DNA of 12,958 nucleotides from Fimenecus sp052273625 (GTDB lineage Bacteria > Bacillota > Clostridia > Oscillospirales > Acutalibacteraceae). The position numbers were made by a program, and so were the translations under genes. Numbering within the stretch: position 1 is the first letter of the stretch; every line of letters begins with the position of its first letter. The stretch spans positions 1 through 12,958 of the forward strand of contig DAVZHW010000045.1 in NCBI GenBank assembly GCA_052273625.1. The letters are read 5' to 3'. Below are positions 7,145 through 12,958 of the stretch, one piece after another. The notes under the pieces were generated by a model. It did no database searches and was not told where the DNA came from. It saw only the letters and a list, made by a program, of their open reading frames with translations.

Positions 7145-8144
7145 CGCCTTCTCCTTCTAACAGTGGCACATTCTCTACACAAGGGAGTGCCTGTATTTTT
7201 TGCTTAATATCGGGCAACGTTTTAGACCAGTAATTCTCTGGTGCGGGATCTATCAGATCCAATCTTTGTACTAAGCCTTCCGTTGACAAATATGCACTCT
7301 GTAAATATCCCGCATAGTATTGGAGACTCTGACGTGCTGCCGCACTTTCACCCAATTCTTGATATGCCATAGCCTCTGCCAATGAAACCATATTCACAGC
7401 AGATAAACTTTCGCGGATTTCATTCATTCGCAGACTTATCTTTTCCGGATTAGCACCAGATATCAGTTTGCCCCAAAATGATTCCGGCTGTTCTTTTATA
7501 AAGGTCAAATTGGCATTTTGACTTTGCATCAACAAGTTTCGGCTATCTTCCGCATCGGAGGCAACCCTCAAAAGAGCCATTGCCTTTAATTCCGGATTTT
7601 TAATCTGCATAGCTTGTAACAACTTTTGCTGACAACTATAGGCCATTGCAAGTCTGTCAAATTCCTGACCCTGTCTTACTTCTTCGATGGCTAACTGAAC
7701 CGTGTGGATTTCTTCCGCAATTTGAGCCATCTGCATTTGTGTTGCGTAATTGGTCATTGCTTCTGATAATGCTGGAGACAGGTCAACGCTCTTCAGTGAA
7801 ATTGTTGATACAATTTTATTTGTTTCTGGGTTAACAAGATTAGCCATGAGTGTGCCGTCTTTTTTCGTCATGAGTTTTAAGGCACCGTTGGCAATCTGAG
7901 TCTTCTGCTCATCCGTCAAAACAGCTTGGAATGCCTGTTCTGGAATGCTTGCTTTTACCATATTGATAAAGGCAGGTGCAGTATATAATATTTCCTCAAT
8001 TTTCTTAAATGCTTTTTTAGCACCCTTCAGTAGCGGTTTCGCCACTTCTGGCATATCCGAAAAATGCTCAACCACTTCATAACTATAGTCTTCAGCATCA
8101 ATTACTTCTATATCATCTGGCGAGATATAAATTGTTTCTTCCAT
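7134..8144 (-). CDS. Uncharacterised 336-residue, mostly helical protein
   Basis: I do not recognise this family. The N-terminus (1-35) is acidic (ISPDDIEVIDAEDY). Residues 36-75 form a mixed hydrophobic-basic helix pair, 86-120 a short strand-rich stretch (KKDGTLMANLVNPETNKIV), and about 122-300 long amphipathic helices with probable coiled-coil character (many Gln, Glu, Ala, Met). The C-terminus is proline-rich and acidic (LLEGEGDGE). There is no signal peptide and no clear membrane segment. The ATG at 8144 is chosen because AAAGGA lies 10 bases upstream. The longer frame opening with GTG at 8231 overlaps the regulator gene and encodes an unusual basic-aromatic leader, so it is rejected. 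The 11-bp overlap with the zinc-ribbon/membrane gene suggests the two proteins act together. Its place behind an HTH regulator and before a nuclease fits a cargo role such as defence or toxin-antitoxin, which is inference. Confidence 0.85.
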   Translation of the reverse strand: MEETIYISPDDIEVIDAEDYSYEVVEHFSDMPEVAKPLLKGAKKAFKKIEEILYTAPAFINMVKASIPEQAFQAVLTDEQKTQIANGALKLMTKKDGTLMANLVNPETNKIVSTISLKSVDLSPALSEAMTNYATQMQMAQIAEEIHTVQLAIEEVRQGQEFDRLAMAYSCQQKLLQAMQIKNPELKAMALLRVASDAEDSRNLLMQSQNANLTFIKEQPESFWGKLISGANPEKISLRMNEIRESLSAVNMVSLAEAMAYQELGESAAARQSLQYYAGYLQSAYLSTEGLVQRLDLIDPAPENYWSKTLPDIKQKIQALPCVENVPLLEGEGDGE

Positions 8145-8162
8145 AAAAGTTCGTTCCTTTCT

Positions 8163-8180
8163 GTTGTTCTCTATAACAAC
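8163..8180. repeat. 18-bp inverted repeat in the regulator to helical-protein gap
   Basis: GTTGTT (8163-8168) and AACAAC (8175-8180) are exact inverted arms with a 6-base loop, located about 20 bases upstream of the ATG at 8144. It could be an operator for the HTH protein encoded just before, or an mRNA hairpin affecting translation of the 336-residue gene. No T run follows, so it is not a terminator. Confidence 0.35.
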
Positions 8181-8220
8181 ACTTGTAAATTTTGAGAAAA
8201 AATATCTCGCAAACAAGAAC

Positions 8221-8433
8221 TTATCCCTCACGTTTCACATAAGTCAATTCGATATCATACCCAAGAGCCTCAAGCATCTGAACGAAGGTCTTATTTACAA
8301 CGCCATCCTTCTTTTTGATGATACGGTTTACATACTGACCTGTTGTTCCGATTGTTTCAGCAAGCTGCGCCTGCGTAGTTTCATTCTCTATGCACTTTAC
8401 TTTTACATCTACTTCTATATTGTTTCTAATCAT
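8221..8433 (-). CDS. Small HTH (XRE/Cro-like) transcriptional regulator
   Basis: A 70-residue protein of one DNA-binding domain. The helix-turn-helix is visible as TTQAQLAETIGTTGQYVNRIIKKK (about 19-42, split here by the turn at I-G-T-T), with the usual Q-x-x-L-A and a recognition helix Q-Y-V-N-R-I. A third helix V-N-K-T-F-V-Q-M-L-E-A-L-G follows and then a short strand end. It most likely binds near its own promoter and controls the downstream cargo genes. The ATG at 8433 is chosen because the promoter at 8490-8518 would start transcription near 8483. The longer frame beginning with GTG at 8475 would leave almost no leader. An AGGAG lies 10 bases before this ATG. The gene is isolated from the recombinases by a terminator and is probably the first gene of the cargo operon. 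Confidence 0.85.
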   Translation of the reverse strand: MIRNNIEVDVKVKCIENETTQAQLAETIGTTGQYVNRIIKKKDGVVNKTFVQMLEALGYDIELTYVKREG

Positions 8434-8489
8434 ACATTTGCCACTCCTATTCGTAAGGCTCGTTAGTTCTAACACAAATAAGATAATTT

Positions 8490-8518
8490 ATTATACCACA
8501 TTATTCTTCAAATTACAA
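8490..8518 (-). promoter_or_regulatory. Sigma-A-type promoter for the HTH regulator and cargo genes
   Basis: On the minus strand, TTGTAA (8513-8518) and a perfect TATAAT (8490-8495) are separated by exactly 17 bases, with a T-G close before the -10 box. The expected start point is near 8483, about 50 bases before the regulator ATG. It sits right after the recombinase terminator, as expected for a new transcription unit. Confidence 0.75.
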
Positions 8519-8551
8519 TATACCCACAGAAAATCGTTCTTGAACTTTTTG

Positions 8552-8584
8552 TAACAGAAAACACCCTACATTTCTGCAAGGTGC
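8552..8584 (-). terminator. Terminator after the recombinase operon
   Basis: On the minus strand the arms at 8575-8584 and 8561-8570 form a 10-bp stem (including G-T pairs) around a GAAA tetraloop, followed by TTTTCTGTT. The T tract is interrupted but the hairpin is clear. It lies about 20 bases after the stop of the last recombinase gene. Confidence 0.65.
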
Positions 8585-8603
8585 TAACCGTATGGAATAT
8601 TCT

Positions 8604-10175
8604 TTATCTTCTCACATCTACGCTTGTGCCTGATTTGAACTCAACTGTGACCTTTTCTTCGTAGACCGTTATTTTCTCAATCAGCCTACGAACCAACTGC
8701 TCGTCATATTCAGTGATTTCCTGCGTCTGTTCCGAAAGGAACTGCTGCATCTCACTGATTCGCTGTTTCATTCCTTCTCGTTCAGCGTTTTCCACCAAGG
8801 CATTCTGCCTGACTTCACGAAGGCGGTAAATCTCATCTGCGATGGCATCGTAATTGCCCTTGGAATTTGCTACCTTGAGCAGTTCCTTTTGCAGCTCCTC
8901 CAATCGGCTGTCAATCTCACTAAGAGGAACACCGTCTGCCCCGGTAAGCACCGCCTCCACATTCTTCTGCAGGGTTTCGTTCATCGTATCCTTTTTTGCA
9001 AGTGCCATGTTGATGGCTCTGACCGTAAGGTTTTGAAGTTCCGATTCATGGATGGCATCGGCATTGCAGGCTCCCAGTCCGTTTTCCATCCTGGTGCAGC
9101 AACGCCATACAACGGATTTCTTGCCCTTGTTGTTCCAGACCACCCTTCGATATATCTCTCCGCACTTGGAGCAGTAAACCATACTGGAAAGTGCGTATTT
9201 GCTGCTATAAACACGTTTCTTTCGGTTTTTCCCGCTGTGAAGGTTGGCTCGCCTTACCATTTCTTCCTGCACCTGCATATAAAGGTCACGGGGGATAATG
9301 GCTTCGTGGCTGTTTTCCACATAATACTGCGGCACCAAGCCGTTATTCGGCACACGCTTCTTTTCAAGAAAATCCACCGTGTAGGTCTTTTGAAGGAGTG
9401 CATCACCGATATACTTTTCGTTCTTTAGGATTTTCTGCAAGGTTTCCGGTCGCCATTTCTTTTTCCCGGCACCTGTAAGAATTCCGTCAGCCTCCAAGCC
9501 TCTGCCAATCTGCTGCAAACTTGCACCCTCAAGGTATTCTCTGAAAATGCGTTTGACCACTACCGCTTCATCGGGTTCAACAATCAGCTGCCCCTTTTCA
9601 TCCTTGGTAAAGCCAAGGAAACGGTTGTGGTTTACGGTCATTTGCCCCTGTTGGTATCGATACTGAAATCCCAACTTCACGTTCTGGGAGAGGGACTGGC
9701 TTTCCTGCTGTGCAAGGCTCGCCATAATGGTAAGCAAAACCTCGCCCTTGGCATCCATCGTATTGATGTTTTCCTTCTCAAAATATACGGGGATGTTCTT
9801 TTCTTTAAGCTGTCGAATGTATTTAAGGCAGTCCAGTGTATTTCGAGCAAATCGGCTGATGGACTTGGTAATTATCATGTCAATTCTGCCCGCCATAGCC
9901 TCGTCAATCATGCGATTGAACTCCTCACGCTTTTTGGTGTTCGTGCCTGTTATACCATCGTCAGCAAATATTCCGGCAAATTCCCATTCAGGGTTCTTCT
10001 TAATAAAATCGGTGTAATGCTCCACCTGTGCCTCATAACTGGTGGCCTGTTCATCACTGTCCGTGGAAACACGGCAGTATGCAGCAACCTTCAGTTTCGG
10101 CTTTTCTTCTTTGTTTACGGTATTGCCGACACGTCTTCGTGCCGGAATCACGGTTATATTTTTAGTTGCCTCCAT
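8604..10175 (-). CDS. Large serine recombinase (second full-length copy)
   Basis: A 523-residue site-specific recombinase. The resolvase catalytic domain (about 28-170) has the nucleophile Ser37 in AAYCRVSTDSDEQ, the G-I-T-G-T loop at 74-78 and the catalytic arginines in SISRFAR (105-111). A 'recombinase' DNA-binding domain follows (about 185-300). Next come a zinc ribbon (C335, C338, then CC at 359-360 and C370) and a C-terminal coiled coil (about 400-480) as in phage integrases of the large serine family. All essential residues look intact. The ATG at 10175 overlaps the end of the preceding small recombinase-domain gene by 14 bp and has GAGGTGG upstream, so the genes are co-translated. It would cut and rejoin att sites during integration or excision, probably with the other recombinase of the cassette. 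A hairpin terminator follows. Confidence 0.95.
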   Translation of the reverse strand: MEATKNITVIPARRRVGNTVNKEEKPKLKVAAYCRVSTDSDEQATSYEAQVEHYTDFIKKNPEWEFAGIFADDGITGTNTKKREEFNRMIDEAMAGRIDMIITKSISRFARNTLDCLKYIRQLKEKNIPVYFEKENINTMDAKGEVLLTIMASLAQQESQSLSQNVKLGFQYRYQQGQMTVNHNRFLGFTKDEKGQLIVEPDEAVVVKRIFREYLEGASLQQIGRGLEADGILTGAGKKKWRPETLQKILKNEKYIGDALLQKTYTVDFLEKKRVPNNGLVPQYYVENSHEAIIPRDLYMQVQEEMVRRANLHSGKNRKKRVYSSKYALSSMVYCSKCGEIYRRVVWNNKGKKSVVWRCCTRMENGLGACNADAIHESELQNLTVRAINMALAKKDTMNETLQKNVEAVLTGADGVPLSEIDSRLEELQKELLKVANSKGNYDAIADEIYRLREVRQNALVENAEREGMKQRISEMQQFLSEQTQEITEYDEQLVRRLIEKITVYEEKVTVEFKSGTSVDVRR

Positions 10176-10596
10176 TCATTTCCACCTCGCTTTCTATCAA
10201 ACTGTAGACGTATTCTGCCTGTCTGAATGGATTTTCAAATTGTTGTATCTGCTTTCCCATCGTAAAATGCAGGGGAGTAGAAGGCATTTCCTTAACCTTT
10301 AATTCTCTGACCCTACCAAGTTGATTTGCTCTCGACTGGCGTTCTTCTTCCGCCTTATCGAACAGTTCCTGATCTATGATGGCAGGATAATAATCATCCT
10401 CAAGGTAATGGGTATTTCGGAGCATTCGTCCGGCACTACCGTGGAATATCTTCAAGCCTACCGTTTCGACAGCTACCTTCAGTGCTTTGCCGGAAATATA
10501 CTCCTTGAAGAAGGTTCTGACCTGTTCTGCCTGGATTTCATCCACCACGGCCTTGCCATCCTCAATGCGGTATCCGTAGGGAATATGTGCTGTCAT
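10162..10596 (-). CDS. Short recombinase-domain protein without catalytic domain
   Basis: A 144-residue protein that begins directly with the DNA-binding 'recombinase' domain of large serine recombinases. IPYGYRIEDG is the usual first strand, followed by a helix equivalent to the region after the long E helix, and R-M-L-R-N-T-H-Y-L (the family's I-L-x-N-x-x-Y-x-G element) at about 58-66. It has no resolvase domain, no nucleophilic Ser motif and no zinc ribbon, so it cannot cut DNA itself. It is not an obvious decay product: the ORF is intact, its ATG follows the stop of the upstream recombinase without a gap (TAAATG), and its end overlaps the next recombinase by 14 bp. It probably acts as an accessory DNA-binding subunit, for example in att-site choice or direction control. 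This function is inference. Confidence 0.9.
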   Translation of the reverse strand: MTAHIPYGYRIEDGKAVVDEIQAEQVRTFFKEYISGKALKVAVETVGLKIFHGSAGRMLRNTHYLEDDYYPAIIDQELFDKAEEERQSRANQLGRVRELKVKEMPSTPLHFTMGKQIQQFENPFRQAEYVYSLIESEVEMNGGN

Positions 10597-12159
10597 TTAC
10601 ATCACCAACCTTTCCGTTAAATTCAATCCGCTTTTTAGGTGGAATACAATCCGTTCCCTCGTTTCCACCGTAATGCTCTCCACAAAAGCAAGGAACATCT
10701 CATCCGAAAATTCGGTTAACATCTCGCCCTTGGAGGTAAAGGCTATCAATTTTTGCAGTTCTTTGATTTTGACCTTATCTCCGCCCACGGAATTCATCAA
10801 CTGTTCCTTTTCCTGTCGCAACTGTTGTTCCTCCACCACAAGGGCATTATTTTCTTTATTGAAAACGGCAGGTTCCAAGAATCCTGCTGCCATCAGGCTT
10901 GTAAGAGTCTGCTTTCGGTCAGTATTCTCTTCCATGCGAGTTTCCAGTTCTTGTATTCGGAGCAGTCTGTCCTTATCGTCCATACCACGCAGTGTTCGCA
11001 GGAGTGGTTTCAGCACGGCATTGTGACCGTAGACCAGTTTATTCATCATAGTAAGGAAAGCCAGTTTAATGCCCTCATCGGAAATGTAGAGCATAGAACA
11101 TTTCTCTTTGCTTTCCAGGTGTGTTCCGCAAGTCCAAGCCACATAATCTCCACTTGGTTTGTAATGTTGCCTACGCTTGAAGGTGGCTCCGCACTCTCCA
11201 CACTTGATTTTGCCGGAGAAACAATATCTGTTCTGATATCGGTAGGTGTCAGTACCATTGCCTTTTTCCATTGCCCTCTGGTCGAGAACTGCACGAACCC
11301 TATCAAAATCCTCATGGCTGATAATCGGCTCATGGTGATTTTGGCAAAGGAAACGGTCACGCTCACCGTAATTGATGTGGCGGTTAAAACTGCTGTCACT
11401 ATAGGTTTTTTGAAAAATCACATCGCCCGTATACTTCTCGTTGGTAAGAATGGCGTTTACGGCTCCCGCGCCCCATTTGCCGTTCTTTTTGGTTTTAAGT
11501 CCTCTGGCATTCAGTTCCTTGGCAATGGCATTAGTGCCTTTGCCTGCAAGGCAGGCTGCAAAAATCTCTCTTACAACCTCTGCCTGTTCCGGCACAATAA
11601 CCATCGTTCCGTTATCGTTGTCATATCCGTAGGGTGGATAGGCAATGATGAATGTGCCGTTCTGAAAGCGTTTCTGAACTGACCATTTACTGTTTTCAGA
11701 AATGGATACTGATTCGCTTTCTGCCAAACTGCTCAAGATGGAAAGCATCAATTCACTCTCCATCGAACCCGTGTTAATATTCTCCTTTTCAAAGAAAATG
11801 GAAATACCCAGTTCTGTCAGTTTTCGCACCATCTCTAGGCAGTCCGTAGTATTACGGGCAAATCGGCTGATGGACTTGGTTATGATGAACTCAACCTTCC
11901 CATCCTCGCAGTCTGCAATCATGGAAAGAAGTCCAGCACGGACATCTTTCTTCGTGCCTGTGATACCCTCGTCATAGTAAAGACCCACATACTCCCATTC
12001 ATCGTTGGAACGGATGTAACTCTCATAATGGGCCTTTTGTGCATCAAGGCTGATAAGCTGCTCATCACTTGCCGTAGATACACGGCAGTAGGCAGCCACT
12101 TTTAGTTTTTTCTTTTGAATCAGGGTTTCGTTTGCCCCGATTTTTGTTATCCTTTTCAT
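10597..12159 (-). CDS. Large serine recombinase (first full-length copy)
   Basis: A 520-residue recombinase with nucleophile Ser28 in AAYCRVSTASDEQ, G-I-T-G-T-K after it, and catalytic SISRFAR (96-102) in the resolvase domain. The DNA-binding domain starts at about 175 (AYPPYGYD). The zinc ribbon has C320, C323, C344 and C354. A charged coiled coil lies at about 405-480. It is intact and of usual length for large serine integrases. The ATG at 12159 is chosen because GAGGTGAG lies just upstream. The in-frame ATG at 12189 falls inside an inverted repeat and has only a weak SD. It is a paralogue, not a copy, of the downstream recombinase: the overall protein match is moderate, though a 23-bp identical stretch encodes the SISRFA region in both. 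Two different active recombinases in one operon suggest heteromeric or division-of-labour function in moving the element. Confidence 0.94.
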   Translation of the reverse strand: MKRITKIGANETLIQKKKLKVAAYCRVSTASDEQLISLDAQKAHYESYIRSNDEWEYVGLYYDEGITGTKKDVRAGLLSMIADCEDGKVEFIITKSISRFARNTTDCLEMVRKLTELGISIFFEKENINTGSMESELMLSILSSLAESESVSISENSKWSVQKRFQNGTFIIAYPPYGYDNDNGTMVIVPEQAEVVREIFAACLAGKGTNAIAKELNARGLKTKKNGKWGAGAVNAILTNEKYTGDVIFQKTYSDSSFNRHINYGERDRFLCQNHHEPIISHEDFDRVRAVLDQRAMEKGNGTDTYRYQNRYCFSGKIKCGECGATFKRRQHYKPSGDYVAWTCGTHLESKEKCSMLYISDEGIKLAFLTMMNKLVYGHNAVLKPLLRTLRGMDDKDRLLRIQELETRMEENTDRKQTLTSLMAAGFLEPAVFNKENNALVVEEQQLRQEKEQLMNSVGGDKVKIKELQKLIAFTSKGEMLTEFSDEMFLAFVESITVETRERIVFHLKSGLNLTERLVM

Positions 12160-12183
12160 CAACTCACCTCGCTTTTTGGGTAG

Positions 12184-12220
12184 TGACATATTCCCGTACT
12201 ATTGCGGAAATATCAAGTCA
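12184..12220. repeat. Imperfect 37-bp inverted repeat before the first recombinase
   Basis: TGAC (12184-12187) pairs with GTCA (12217-12220), and TATTCCCG (12189-12196) pairs with CGGAAATA (12205-12212) at seven of eight positions. It fills the gap between the SHOCT stop and the recombinase SD. Possible roles are an operator, a recombinase binding site or a translation-regulating hairpin. No T run follows on the minus strand. Confidence 0.45.
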
Positions 12221-12221
12221 T

Positions 12222-12437
12222 TTAGCCCATAATCTCCGCCAGAAAAGGGGAGAAAGTTTTGCGATTATAAGCCGATATTTTGTGGAATTCATCCACAGAA
12301 ATCATGCCGAACATGAACATGGTTTCAAGCGTCTGCTGTGCCCTGTAATAGTCAAATTCACGCTGCAGTTCCTCCTGGGTGATTTCGTGCGCCACGGCAT
12401 TTGGTATCTTAAAATTTTCAATCTGTCTTATTTCCAT
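12222..12437 (-). CDS. Small SHOCT-like protein of the recombinase cassette
   Basis: A 71-residue soluble protein. The second half has the short helical SHOCT pattern: a helix E-F-D-Y-Y-R-A-Q, then F-G-M-I-S-V-D-E-F-H-K-I (about 43-54), where the I-S-x-x-E/D-F/Y motif is typical. Family members of about this size are commonly found directly before serine-recombinase operons in Firmicute prophages and conjugative elements. The role is unknown; oligomerisation or control of recombination direction are reasonable guesses. The ATG at 12437 follows a strong GGAGGAA SD. The gene is the first in the recombinase operon, just after the endolysin terminator. Confidence 0.85.
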   Translation of the reverse strand: MEIRQIENFKIPNAVAHEITQEELQREFDYYRAQQTLETMFMFGMISVDEFHKISAYNRKTFSPFLAEIMG

Positions 12438-12454
12438 ATCGATTCCTCCAGTCC

Positions 12455-12477
12455 GGGGAACTGTAGAAATGTTCCCC
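12455..12477. repeat. Perfect 7-bp-arm inverted repeat in the SHOCT leader
   Basis: GGGGAAC (12455-12461) and GTTCCCC (12471-12477) surround a 9-base loop, directly upstream of the SHOCT SD. A GC-rich hairpin here could control expression of the recombinase operon or bind a repressor. It lacks a T run, so it is unlikely to be a simple terminator. Confidence 0.45.
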
Positions 12478-12524
12478 TCTGCCTATAAGCGAAAAGACAG
12501 GATAAATCGAACCCCCAAATGGGC

Positions 12525-12566
12525 AAAAAAATAATGCCCTTCAAGGAAAAATCCTCAAAGGGCATC
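12525..12566 (-). terminator. Rho-independent terminator after the endolysin gene
   Basis: On the minus strand ATGCCCTT and AAGGGCAT form a long stem, extended inward by GAGGA/CCTTG-type pairs around a T-rich loop, followed by ATTATTTTTTTG. The stem and T run are both strong. It lies 4 bases after the hydrolase stop and separates the lysis module from the recombinase operon. Confidence 0.85.
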
Positions 12567-12569
12567 ATC

Positions 12570-12958
12570 TTAGTTCGGTATCTTGAGTTTCCAACCGCTG
12601 TAAATCACATTGGAGGTCAGTCCATTCAGCGTCTTGATTTCTGGGTATCGGCTACCCTTACCAAGGTACAGGGCGGCAATATCCCAGAGGGTGTCACTCT
12701 TGACTACGGTGTGAATGCGGTAGGTGTCCTCGGCAGCGGATTCACCCTCAACGGGATAGATTGCCACACCGTCATTGGTGAACACATAGGTTCCGGGGTT
12801 CTTATCCGCAGCATTCTTTGCGTTGGTGAGGATGCGGTAAGCACCGACCTGGGACTTACTGTCCTTCCAATCCTTACGCACACGGTAGTAACCTGTGGTC
12901 AGCTTTTCAGGATAGGTCACAGTGGGCTTTGCAGTATCCTCTTCGGTGGTTTCCGTAG
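12570..12958 (-). CDS. 3' end of a cell-wall hydrolase (phage endolysin) with LysM domain
   Basis: The frame is open to the window edge, so only about 128 C-terminal residues are seen and the catalytic domain is missing. The visible part starts with a Thr/Glu-rich linker. A small SPOR-like domain follows (GYYRVRKDW, then KSQVGAYRILTNAKNAAD and NPGTYVFTNDG), then a LysM peptidoglycan-binding domain in the last 50 residues (HTVVKSDTLWDIAALYLG, then YPEIKTLNGL and the final strand W-K-L-K-I-P-N). In clostridial prophages this tail follows an N-acetylmuramoyl-L-alanine amidase or similar domain, so this is probably the lysis enzyme of a prophage or a conjugation-related wall hydrolase. The GTG at 12920 is internal and not a real start. 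Confidence 0.88.
   Translation of the reverse strand, partial: TETTEEDTAKPTVTYPEKLTTGYYRVRKDWKDSKSQVGAYRILTNAKNAADKNPGTYVFTNDGVAIYPVEGESAAEDTYRIHTVVKSDTLWDIAALYLGKGSRYPEIKTLNGLTSNVIYSGWKLKIPN

Noticed and set aside
7134..8231. Longer start (GTG at 8231) for the 336-residue helical protein
   Set aside because: It overlaps the regulator's stop, lacks an SD and adds a basic-aromatic leader unlike the rest, while the ATG at 8144 has AAAGGA upstream.
8434..8475. Longer start (GTG at 8475) for the HTH regulator
   Set aside because: The strong promoter would start transcription near 8483, leaving no room for an SD, and the extra residues do not belong to the HTH fold.
12160..12189. Upstream ATG at 12189 for the first recombinase
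   Set aside because: It lies in the inverted repeat with a weak SD, while GAGGTGAG precedes the ATG at 12159.
1..12958. CRISPR arrays, tRNA, rRNA or IS elements with terminal repeats
   Set aside because: No regularly spaced repeats, cloverleaf sequences or transposase genes were seen; the only mobility genes are the serine recombinases.

Overview
The window looks like accessory DNA from a gut-type Firmicute, most likely a Lachnospiraceae or related Clostridia member. This rests on Firmicute-style Shine-Dalgarno sequences before most genes, a LysM endolysin tail, a SHOCT plus serine-recombinase cassette of the kind seen in clostridial prophages and conjugative elements, and a C-terminal piece of an RlmD/RumA methyltransferase with a clostridial-type extension. 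Every convincing gene lies on the minus strand, so the region reads from position 12958 down to 1. There are no rRNA, tRNA or CRISPR features and no gene-free gap over 300 bases.

Right part (12958 to 8552), mobile-element core. The 3' end of a cell-wall hydrolase gene (LysM tail) closes with a strong terminator. A small SHOCT protein follows, then three tightly packed recombinase genes: a full serine recombinase, a short protein holding only the DNA-binding 'recombinase' domain, and a second full serine recombinase. A hairpin terminator ends this block. Two inverted repeats sit in its leader and spacer.

Middle part (8518 to 3267), cargo. A consensus-like promoter (TTGTAA, 17 bases, TATAAT) precedes a small HTH regulator. 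Behind it come a 336-residue helical protein of unknown function overlapping a 64-residue zinc-ribbon/membrane protein, a YhcG-type (DUF1016) PD-(D/E)XK nuclease, an unrecognised 512-residue protein, and a DUF4238 protein. Nuclease-like genes close to an integration module resemble a defence or 'moron' region of a prophage or ICE.

Left part (3267 to 1). The DUF4238 stop codon touches an 11-bp sequence repeated 41 bp further on, inside an ORF that carries the tail of RlmD/RumA. This looks like an integration scar at rumA, a recognised insertion site for Firmicute elements. After it comes a tightly coupled operon: an SF2 helicase fused to an HNH nuclease, a 177-residue partner (1-bp overlap) and the first codons of a third gene (4-bp ATGA overlap) running off the window. 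This helicase-HNH operon is the best candidate here for an undescribed anti-invader system. The helical/zinc-ribbon pair is the second.

No terminator was seen between 8433 and 1, so transcription from the regulator's promoter could in principle read through all cargo genes. This is inference only.
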